This document shows, one piece after another, positions 43,001-55,000 of a DNA stretch of 64,000 nucleotides. The notes beneath the pieces are model-generated. The model searched no databases. It was given only the letters and a program-made list of their open reading frames with translations, and was not told the DNA's origin. The DNA comes from Tanypteryx hageni (taxonomy: Eukaryota > Arthropoda > Insecta > Odonata > Petaluridae). The stretch is taken from the NCBI GenBank assembly GCA_028673005.1, contig CM054112.1, forward strand, positions 192,127,518 through 192,191,517. The letters run 5' to 3'. The translations under genes were made by a program, and so were the position numbers. The number at the start of each line of letters is the position of its first letter. Within the stretch, counting starts at the first letter, position 1.

Positions 43001-46000
43001 TCCGTGTTGAGTTAGCACCTTCAAGTTTTTCTTTTGCTTGCTTCCACCTTCGCATATTTGCTTCAGTCACATTGTATTTCCTCCCTGCCGCACAATTATT
43101 TGTTTCTTCAGCACCACCATTAACTTAAAATTTCTGCCGTAACTTCTTCTAATTCTTTTTGATACATTCCCTCTTACCGCAGTTCCTCTTTTCTTTATTA
43201 TAAATAATAACTTATTACTATTTCACTTTAAAACTCAGCAAAGCATGTACTACTCAAGTGCTCTTGTAAATTTTCTCCACTCTGAAACTCACGTCCACTT
43301 TACGTCTGCCATTGGCATACCAAACGCAAAGCATCATGTTTAAATTGTAGAAGATACGTTTAAATTGGATCAGTCTTGTTTACATTGTATTACTAGACAT
43401 CTTAATTGGTGCCTACATGACTTTGTTTCATATTACGCACGGAACTGCCCAGCTGTAGTCATTTTTTTCAACTTGTCACGTGATTACCTACCCAGCTCTA
43501 AACACTTCCCTACCACCGAAGTGGAACCATTGGTCTGTGGGAGCAATTTTAAGAAATTTGACCTTAAATTTTTAAAGTATTGTAGTAATTAATTAAATAC
43601 AATGTATTACTTTATGTAATAATAAATATTTTAACGGACATATACTTGACATCTGGGTGTTTCATGGTGCATTTAAAATAGGGGTGTATTCTCACCTTAA
43701 ATCCTCATACTCCTTTCTAAGACGATACCTAATATTTTTAATGGCATTTTAGTGAAAAAACCTCGTCTTCCTTTCGGGTAAATATGGTATTTTTACCAAA
43801 AGACATGAATTAAAATGTTAATATATATTTATTATTAGAATAAAAATTTAATTTGTTAATAATATTTAATGAACACAAATTCCTAAAATATGGTATAAAG
43901 ACATTAAAAATTGACACAATTACTAAGTGATTAAAAAATAAAAATATTATAAATAACATAAGTGTGATTAATTTTAAAATTAAGGTAACAGAAATGCAAC
44001 CCGCAAAGCAAAGTCAGGGTCTAAATATGAGAAGCGTATCTTTTCCAAATAAAGAAGTGAAGCCCATTTACTGCTGAGACGGTAAACTAAAAGGATGCAG
44101 CTAGTTGCTGGAGAAGCTGCATGACAGAATATTACAGCATACCCATAGCAAACAGCTGAGAAAAAGGCATGCTGTATATATATGGCATACCCAGATGAGT
44201 GGTTAATTTCTTTATTTTACAACTTTACATGTGGCATGCGGTAAGAGTGCTGATAGGCATATTTTTTACTACCTTCCCTTCTCCCACAGCCTGTTTTAAC
44301 CTCTAAATGTTTCCATTCCAGCTCGTCTGTTTCCATCACATTCCACAACAAGTAAATCAACACATTCGTGGCATAAGGCATTTTTACTGTTCGTCCCCAG
44401 GGGCGTATTTTTTTTTAATTTTAAATTTATAATTTTTAAGTTTTGAAATGTTTTTGTTACAGAAAATAAAACGTCTTGGCATTCCTTGAGAATGTAAATG
44501 GTGTCTACTAAGAGTTTATTATCTCTTTTATCATTTATCCAAAACTCGTGGTTCACGTAGAATAAGTTATAACATACAATTTCTGACTAAGTTTCTACAA
44601 AAATATTTTTCGAAAAAGTTATTATACATATTGAACAAATACAGACAAAATATTACACACTGCATTTTAGCGAGTTATATCAGTATAATCATTTAGTAAT
44701 AAAATGCACAAAAATATACTTCCCGGACGTATTTTTTACAAATATGTATATTTATAAATATGTCTGGAAAATCACATTCTATAATCACTGGCTATTATTT
44801 AGACATTTGAAAAAGCAAAATGCCTCCTTTATTTTATACATATGAATTCCGTAGCTTCTGGAATCTTCCACAGTATCTGTGGTCCAGCTGCATCGCCCCT
44901 GAGTGCGTGCACTGCGGTCCACTAGACCTCCTACCAATGCGAGTTTTGAGGCAACTGTATATGGTACATCGTAAAACGATTTCAATACTATATGTCATGA
45001 CACACCAGTGGCACATCCATGAAAAAATGCAACGTGTTGTTTTTCTCTTTCCATTTCCCTAGCACATGCATGGATGGGGGAGACTTTCATCACTCAATTT
45101 AAGCTGCCGCAGGAGACGTTGACTGAGGTTTATTGCCTAGAGGTGGCCCCTGATGCATAGCCCTTTTTCAAAAATGCAATAAATTCTTTTTCATGTATTT
45201 TCTTGGAATTTTCCCCACATGCAGCTGTATACTCTCAAGCCGTTTCATTCATATCTGCTGATTTTCTTACTTCTTTCTCATTGGCCAAGTTTTGTCTCTA
45301 CCTTCCACTTCCTTTCCCTATATTATTCTAGGAAATTTTGAACTAGTTGTATTTTTGTTCTGGATTTTGTACGAGTGACATTGTGCTCAGTTTGAAGTAT
45401 TGTATCTTTGGAAATAATTCATATACAAAAAATCAATGTCTGCTTACTACATGTGCCTTAGAAGGTCACTGAAATGGTATAAAAAATGGCAGTAGAACTT
45501 CTCCTTTGCACATGTATAGTGAATTCTTGGATCATTTACAATAACTATGGCCAAAATAAAAAAATGAAAATGTTGAAATTTATGGAAAATGTTACTGATG
45601 AGCTCCTACAAAAGGGGTCAAATGAAAGTAGAGGTGGACGTGAAGGTGCAGGACATTCCAGGCAGAAAAAAAGTTCATCATTCAGGAGAATGTAGAAAGA
45701 TATGCTTGAGTTGTTATGAGAGAATTCTGGGAGAAAAGGGGACAGAAAAAGCTCGGGCAAAGACGTAAAAAGTGCAAACATTTTGTAAAGATTGCGATGG
45801 GCAGCCTACAATGTGCTTGCAGTGTTTCAATGAAATACATAAATAATGTTTTCAAGAATAGTTATATATGTATCTATTTATGTTTGCAATTGTTTTATTT
45901 TTTATGTATTTTTATATAGTGTATCATTTTATATATGGTTTCATTGTATATGGTATATCATTTATGTTTTTACAGATAATTATGTTTTCAATATATATGT

Positions 46001-49000
46001 ATTGGCCGGTGTATTTCATTTTATATTGTCATGTATTTTTACAAATAGTTATGTCTTCAATTGATTGCAAATGTATTTAAATGTATGTTTTATATGCATA
46101 TTTTATATAGTGAATCGTTGTATGTAAAATATCATTTATATTTTTATAAATAATTATCTTTACAATTATTATTTGAAAGTGTATTTGATGTTTTTAGCGT
46201 GTGTATTTGACATAATATACCCTTGTATATATTGTTTCCTATAGTGTAAGCGTAAGTATATTTTTGAATAGTAAATGACGTTTTTATCAATAATTATATT
46301 TTCAATTAACTTTTTGAGATGTTTTTTATTTGTTTGTGATAATATAAAATGATTCTTCACATTTTCTTGAACTGAAATAAAAATAATTCAAAAGTACGTA
46401 TGAATCTGTTTATATTCAAACTTTCCAAAATTTTAATGTTTACGTATTTCTGGGATAAAATGCAGACATGCTGTATACAATAACGTCCCTGTGGGCATAA
46501 GCTAAAGATAGAATAGATTGAATACTTCCTAAGAAGCGCCTGCATAAAAAAGGTGATTTTTAAGAGTAACATGATCCACTGGTGGTACAGCGCCTGCACA
46601 TCCGATCCCCAATGACCCACCTGTGACCTACCGGTGAGTCATGCCACTGTGAATGTGTTAACTGTGCACAAAATTTAATATAATGGCCTCTACAGATAAG
46701 GAGTTAAGATTGTTTTAAAACCAATTTTAGGGTTTACCGACTTTTCGTCACAGAATATTAATGCCTGCAACTTTTTTAAGTGTCCGAGACTTTTCATCAC
46801 AAAAACAATTGGTCCCCATTGGCAGATCTAGGAGGGTGGGGTTCATAGCCTCTCCTAGGGCTGAAGCAAAACCGAAAAAATATTAGCTTCACATTTAGGA
46901 ATCGACCCCATAAAAATTGTAAATTTTAACTTCATTATAATCTTATTTTATTTATTTGTTTTTTATCAAATGAAAAAGAATTTATGTGAATAACTTTTCA
47001 ATTGCTGTGAAAACATATATGTAACTGGTATATCGCTCCCCCTAGAGACATTTTCTGGATCCACCACTGTTGGCCTCAGAGACTTTTCATCATGAAAATC
47101 AATTGGTGCCTGTGACTTTTCATCACAAAATATATTTCATATATGACTTTTGTCACACAATCACTATTGGTACTTACAAACTTTGAGCACAAAAAAGAAT
47201 TATTACTAAGACTTCTCACAAAGAAAAAGAATTTTTAACGCGAGTTTTTATAAATTTTTCAAACAATTTTTATTTATGACTTTTAATAAATGCCTAATAT
47301 TAGTAACTAGTCAATTGCTAGTTGATGTTAAGAGAAGTTATTATCTAAGATAAGTAAATAACACAGTACCCCTTTTCCTTCTTTGCATTCAAGATACTTT
47401 CCAACTATTCTTCCAATTCTTTGATCTAAGTTAACGTACTTCCTTTCTTTCTTTGTAGTTGAATGCCCCCTTTCTAATTTTAATCTCTTTATTTCTCAAG
47501 CTTCGTTCTGGAGCATATTCAAAAGCATGACTAATGAAGGATGGCATTTTCCAAGCAGTGCATTTATTTGTGTATACCATGTTTCACATGTATTGGTAGC
47601 TCTCTTTAAACAAGTTATTACACGGCAATAGCAGTTCCAAATTGGAACTGCCATTTGATGTCTAAATAGTCCACCATTGGAAGTAGATCATCAACTATGT
47701 TATTGTGAAGAAAAATGAATTCATCTGCAATATCATCCATGTCTCACCTAGAATGATCTTTAGAGACAACACATCGCAGATATCAATGGGTTTATGTGAC
47801 AAAAGTCACAAGTGAACTAAAATATCGCAGTAATTAGTTTTGTCCATGTTTCACCTGCTAATCATTTTTTGTGACAAAAAGTCGCAGTTACCAGTTTGTT
47901 TGTGTGACAAAAAGTCGCAGTGTCCAATTTGTTTGAGTGACAAAAATTCACAGGTACGAATTTTCTGTGACAAAAGTCGAGACACCCAATTTTAGTATCC
48001 CTAAGTAAAGAATTATGTGGCATCACACTGGTGGCCATAAAAGACATAAACATGATGTTTTCTTCTTTGAAAAACAAAGAGGTAAAGGTAATTCAAGAGC
48101 AAGCACTTAAAAAATACTTTGTTTCAGTTATCTCCAATAGCCACAACAAGGTTACAAAAAACACCATGTGCATTTTGGCTACAAAGCAGTCGTCATTAGT
48201 GGTAATTCACTAAAAATAGATTATAAAAGAACAAATGTACTAGTATTTTCATTGTTTTCATATGTGTGAAGAAAGAGAGGGGAGGAAGGAGAGATTTTGT
48301 GGGTGGGTGACCATTGAAGTTACAGGTAGGTAAGGGAGAGATTCTGGGGAGTGCGAATTTGAATTTGAGCTGAAGGGAATGGAAAGTTTCTTGCCAGAGA
48401 AGGAGAAAAGTTTGGGTAGCCTGGTTTAAACCTGAAGATCTTTTTCTTCTAAGAAATCGACGTCACATGTTTTGTAAGGAAATACAGCAGAGAGCATGGC
48501 ATAGGTCCCAGATCACTGTTAATATACATGGTTTCCCTATTTCCTACTGTTCCCACTAAAAGAAATGTTAGAATTCTAAGAACACTGACACCTTAAAAAA
48601 GAAATACAAAGACTACCAATATAAATCCCTTATCAATCTATGCATGACACAAACATTTCCAAATCAACAACCAGATATACAAACCAATGGCACTGCGATG
48701 AAACCCATCATCCCCTTTTTTAGCAAACCTCTTCATGAGCTACTCTGAAGAGGAGTGCAAGAAAAAGTTCAAATGGATTAGGTACAATGATGACATTTTT
48801 GCCATTTTCCTCACTTCGTCACACAACTTAGAAGACTTCCTTCAAGATTTAAACAGCCAATACCCCACGATCAAATTCACAATTATACTCTACCAGGCTA
48901 ATGAAGGGGAAAATGTGCAAGGTTAAATAGTACAAAAACAGAGTTTTCTCGAAAAATATAACTATTTAACCAAATTAGGAATAAAATTAGAAAAAATTTT

Positions 49001-52000
49001 ATAATTCATTGTTATTTTTTATAAATGCAATACTTGAGCCTTTTTCCCAACAAATGAGTTTTTGTGTTAGGAATTCTAATTGCTGTAAAAATATTTTTAA
49101 ACGAGTTTTTGTTTAGTGTGATTCTTACAGCTGTAAAGAAGTGTAACAATAGCTGAACCAGTTTCTGCATCACATCTAAAAAAACATTTCTAGTTTTGTT
49201 ATATCACTTCTTTCCCAATAAGCTCCAAAATCTTTCATCCTTTCACCCTTGTAGAAACTTAGATATAAGTTACTATTTAGATCACTGTTATTAATGACTT
49301 TCTTGTAACAATTAACCCTATTAGAAAAACTGTGAACTTAAAACAAACAAGTTATATTCAATATGTAAAAAAAAGCTTCAGAGATCAATTGACATATCCA
49401 GCATGGCATAGTTAATTTCAGAATTCCATTTTAAAATTCTGTAAATAAGCATTTATGTGAATTAGAACGGATGTCCTCGAAGAGATACATCGAAGAAAAC
49501 TCCTCCCTCTCAAATCGTGAGATTGCCAAGCAAGAAATTGATGGAATAAAGTGATCCGAAGATCCTATGCAGACAGGCATAAGCTGTAAAGTTGGGATTA
49601 ATTTTGAAATGAGAAAAAAGTCTGCTATGACCAGGAATCAAACCCGGTCTTCCACTTGCCGGGCGGATCGAGGACATCTATTGAGGCAGTTTGATACTAG
49701 TTTAGCTAGTTCCATCCCAACCAAGAAAACATCAGCGTTCAAAAACGAGAAAAATTGATCTGCTAAGATAGTTCAGTGGTAGAATATCCGCCTGGTAAGT
49801 GGAAGACCTGGGTTCGACTCCCAGCCATAGCAGACTTTTTTCTCGTTTCAAAATTAATCCCAACTTTACAGCTTATGCCTGTCTGCATAGGATCTTCGGA
49901 TCACTTTATTCCATCAATTTATGTGAATGTCAAACTAAGTTTATGTTTTCCAATTTAAATTTTAATGCCCAGCTGTTTCATGGTCCTCACATAATAAATC
50001 AGTATTTATGATCAAAATAATATTTTCTATGGTTCTTGCCTCAAGTACAATTACCATATATACTTGTGTATATGCCGAACTTGAGTATAGGTCAATCCTC
50101 GAACTTTTTAATAAAAATTTTGGTTTCTAGTTTATCTAATGTATAAGCTGACCTTGTTGTTTGAGGTGAAACAGAACGAAAGTCTTGAGTTTACCTAATG
50201 TGTACTGATCCATTTGATTCAATCCCAAATCTATAAAAGCCTACTTCTGTTCCTTTGTAGCTCCCTCTGTCACCCTTCGTAAGCCGAAGAAGTGAGAGTG
50301 AGAAATGGTAGCTTCGCCCAGGAGGGGAGAGTGCTGACTTAGTCTAGCATTTCATCCGAGCTGTTGACAATTATCCTATGCTGGAGGAATAAAAAGTACC
50401 AATTTGGAAAAACAAATACCAATCGGAAGACAGCTTGCCGGAGAGAGAGATGGTTTCCACGCTTCCCTCCAATCATCTTCCCTCTTGACTACTCAAGAGG
50501 ATGGTACTCAAGATTTTTATTTTATTTTTTTCTCAGTTACTTTTGCTAGCCACATAGCTCACTAAAGACGAGTAAAGCTCAAGAAAAATGGAAGAATTCT
50601 TTATTTTTACTTTTTTTCCATTGGTTGCATTGGTAACGATAAACAATACAACAGTAACTACTATACTTTATTCATGAATACCTGTCATTTTTGATGGGCA
50701 ATTACACTGGTAATACATTATACCATTTTGTAGGACTTAAATCATTTAAGAAATGTGGTACATATATCTAATCGACTAGATGGGACAAAGACAATACTTT
50801 GTGGAATGATATGTCTGATGAAGAGATTGCTACTGATGAAGAACATCTCGATGATCCGTATGATGAAAATCCTCAATAAAAAGATTGAGACAAGCTATTT
50901 GGATCTGATAGATCTGATGACGCAGATTTCAAGATTTACATGAGTACAAACGTTTTCGTTGAACTAATTCAAATTGTAGTAGCCCTTTCTTTTATATACA
51001 TTGATATTTGCTCCATAAAAGTTTAAAAACTGCTGGAGCATGGGTATTACTTGTCAGTAACTCTACTTTTTCGCTAAAAATTTGGTCTAAAAAACTCAAC
51101 CTATACACAAGTATATATGGTAACTTAAAGCAACAATACTTGAAGTGTGAAGACATTGCAATTGAAATAAATACAAATTTGATTACCTTTTCAGTTAAAG
51201 CAAATAAGAAATGGTTTCCAGAGTCTCCACACGCATCTCCGTCAGCAACATTGAATGTTCGGGTTCCTCTTGTTGTGATCTGGCATAGCTCTCTCTTGAC
51301 AACACGGTCAAATTTGGTAGGTCTACTAACTGCAAGGTTTGGCACTCAATTATTAACATAGCACAATAAAATTACAGCCTCAAGTACTGCTATGAAAAAA
51401 TTCTACATTAAATTAATTTCAATTCACCCAAGTAAAATCCTATCATTATGTCAATTTTCCTGAGCATCATATACAAAACATAAGATTATGACAGCCAACT
51501 CAATGTAGGTAAAATTGGCATAACTTGAAATATAAAATTTTAAAAAATCCTTTACTGAACATGGGATATCTAAAGTGATATAAAATTTTTGTCTGAAATA
51601 CAAATACAACAGAAAATCATTCTTTTATAGAAAAGGAAAGGTACTTACTATACTTGCAACGTTCCTCCATCATGGGAGGCGTCTCTGTCTGTTCAATGCG
51701 TGCCACCCTATAACCTTTTTCAACTAATAAGGGGGCAAATCGTGAGTAAGCAACCTCTGGGAAGCCCGAGTGAGCAAATTCACCCTAAAATACAAAATAA
51801 TGGCATTATTCAGATGTAGTACAATGAAGCTTTTTTGTTAGAATAAAAAAATAAATGGCAGGAAAATTTAATATGATTCACAATATGAAGAGAAAAAAGA
51901 CCAAAAAGATATTACTGTATTGTCCCGAATATAAGGCAACCTTGAATATAACACGACCCTAAGATTTCTGGAAAGTCGAGACAACCCTAACCCCAAATTT

Positions 52001-55000
52001 TTTCCCGGACTCGCATTTAAGCGAAGGGGTAAGTTTTTCATGATAGATTTGGACAAAGAACATTGGCTTATATTCGGGCAGATATGGTAAATGGTGTTTT
52101 ACAAGCAGATGAATTTTATTTTATTTTTAAGCTTAAGTGTAATGATAGCCAAAAACTTGAACATTAATACACCAATGATTCACTTTTTTTTAATCATTTC
52201 AAAATAAAGTGCACTTCCTCAGTAATAATCCTATTGAAAATATGTACTCAATGCAATCTGCTAATTATATTAACATCAAGCACTTGAAAATTATCAATTA
52301 TTTCTGCTATTAACATTTATCTTTATATAATAATGTTTTGCCAGTAAAGTAACTTCACTTTCATTATCTGATGCTGCTTATAATTATAATCAGTTAATGT
52401 TATCAGCTATTTAATATGATTGATCAATTAAAATTAAGTTTTATTTTTTTTAATTGCCAAGCTAACTAAAGTACACACAATTTATTACGGTTAAATTACC
52501 TTCATAAAGGATATATTTAATTCGTTAACACCAATAACAGCATCCATGTGGTAGAGCTCATAAAATTTTCCAACTTTGAAGAATAGCACACAGTCAAAAT
52601 GCTGGGACTTAATTTCCCACCACTGGCGCAAGGCCTAAGGGATACAAAGAATTGAAGCAAAAATCAAAAGGGCACCAAAAGAATAAGAAACAATTATATT
52701 CATAATATTGTGTATGACATTCATGATATTTCAAAATTAGGTGAAGTAAATGTAAAAGCACTTAAAAAATTATGTGTAGATCTTGTGACTATCTTGCAAT
52801 CGATTTGTAGTTAAGAAATAAAAAAATAACTATGTATTTAAAAAATACAAACAGAAGAATATAAAATATAAAAAACTTAAGAAAACATGAGCATTATGCA
52901 AGCTAATGAGTTCTCAACAGTAATCATACAATTAAAGTCTCCAATAAAAATTTTATGATTGATATAATCATCACTTATGCAGCATTGCCCACATACTGCT
53001 CGAGATATTACAATATTTATTACAATTTACAAAGTAATCGAAAAGAAACCATATACAGAGATTTCAAAGACGATCTTTATGGGAAATACATATAAAATGG
53101 TATCCAAAGATTGAGCAATTTTTGATTATGTGTAAATATGTGGTCCCACGGAATTTTTTGGGTTGTTCTGCATTAACCGGGCTAAGCTCAATACAGTGAC
53201 AATGGCACCATTAATGGAGAAAAAGCAAGGAGACATTGTACTACTACATTATACATACATATTATGGAAATTTGAATGTCTTATTCAGCCTCCCGGGTTG
53301 GGTTGGTTGTGGTTGGATTGGTTTCCTTTCAACGTTCACTTTGCATTGATCTTCACTCATGTAGAGACTCAAGCTCAGCAAAGAAAATGCCTTTGATCAA
53401 ATCTTTCAAGATATCACTGCCTTTAGTCTGCCAGAAACTGATTTGTGATTTGTTATGTTGTTCAAAAAAAATATTTTAAAATGCAGCCAGAAAATGAGTT
53501 GGGGTGAAGACAATGAATAATATGAATGAAGATCAGCACAACCTAAGAGGGGGGGAACAAAATGAATGTGGAAAGGAAACCAATCCAAACCCAACAAACA
53601 CAACCCAACCTGGGGGGCCGAGAAGGACAGAGAATCTCCTAAAACTGTGTCAAATTTCCTAAATTTCAAATTTCCGTAATATGTACACATGATGTAGTAG
53701 TACAACGTCTCCTTGCTTTCTTGCCATCTCATCGCTATCTCTCCATTGACTGTTGCTGTATTGAGCTTAGCCCGGTTAATGCAGAAGAACCCTTTTGTGT
53801 AGTAAATGTTGTCCTCTATCCAAATATATTTTTTTATACCTCAGAGATCATATAAAAGCATGGGAGAGAAAAATATGGTTTTTTTAATTGTTGTTTGCTG
53901 ATGGAATTGTCATATCGACTGATGTAAACAAAATATGCAATGTTATGCTTAGGACTTTCTTGAATTTTTATCTCCAAAACAAAAAGTCATAATTAGGTAT
54001 ATGGTCTCACAGACTTTTTGGTGGTAAATGATGTCTCCATTCAAATAAATTTTACAATTGATACCTTACCGATCATGTAAGAGAAAGGGAGAGAAAAAAT
54101 ATGGTATTTAATTGTTGCTTGACAGATGCTATTTAACAAGATATGAGTGTAAGTTTATTTAAGTGCTTATATAAAGTGGAAGTTCTAATTGACGAATACA
54201 GTTCAAAATCACATTTGGGTGATAAATATTAATAAGGACCACTAATACTTAATTATAATCCATCCAGCAGTTTAGAAGATGAAAGTTATGACAGACAGAA
54301 AGACAGAGGAGATGTGCCCATAAGGCATTCCGCTACTGCCGCTTCACTGGTAAAGAACGCCTAAAAAGGAATTGTATTATGAATGGGTGCTTAAGGCCAG
54401 AATGCCAAATCAGGTATGGGTACTTTCAGGTGCTTTAAGCTGCAGAGGGTTAAGTTGTGTTCAGTTGCTACTTGGCACCAAGAGGGACATAAGGCTGACT
54501 TCATGTGAAAAAGTTTGTTCACACATATGTGAATACAAAGGCTGGAAGCATTTTAAATGCTACATTCTTCAAGCAGTTAAGTTTTATGAGTCAGAAAATC
54601 CAACAGGTCATAACTGTGGTTCCTGATCTCTCTCAGTAGCTTTGAGAGTAATGTGGAGATCTCTAAACTTTGATGCTCACAAATTTGAACTAAACAACTC
54701 GACTAACTGCATTTCAAAACCTTCAACAACCATCCACTGAAATCACTCTCTTTGAAGTGGTGAGGTATAATTAGAAAAGAACATATTGGTCCAAATCTTT
54801 TGAAGCCTTTAAATCTATTATAAAACTCAGATTCCAGCGTTGGCAGGTACATTTCACTTTCATCAACACTGATATTTCGATATTTTTCAACAAATGCCTT
54901 CCAGGTTTCATAGAGATCCAGAACTGTTTTTCCTGGACCTTGAGATGGAGGTTGGTTTCATTTAGGTGAGCATTAGTGCCAGCGAGGAGTATGAGCTTCA

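Larger units (their letters stand above)
39404..46657 (+). mobile_element. piggyBac-like element, 7.25 kb with nested insertions
   Basis: TTAA at 39400-39403 and 46658-46661. Both ends share GGCATGACYCACYGGTRGG a few bases inside (left 39412 onward; right in reverse), with further CCCACTGGTGGG-type palindromic motifs subterminally. A piggyBac C-terminal coding fragment (45420-45830) lies inside on the plus strand. It also carries a SINE (41125-41300) and a second TTAA element (41706-44202). The extreme terminal bases differ between the two ends, so the boundary is tentative. Confidence 0.6.

Noticed and set aside
45846..46080. Small membrane protein suggested by Phe/Tyr/Ile-rich frames
   Set aside because: Overlapping frames in two phases both look hydrophobic because the sequence is a degenerate AT-rich tandem repeat.
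49761..49832. A functional tRNA gene (anticodon-loop CTGGTAA)
   Set aside because: It folds like a tRNA, but the acceptor stem has mismatches, the spacing before the D-arm is off by one, and it is one arm of a repeated inverted dimer. tRNA-derived repeat fits better.
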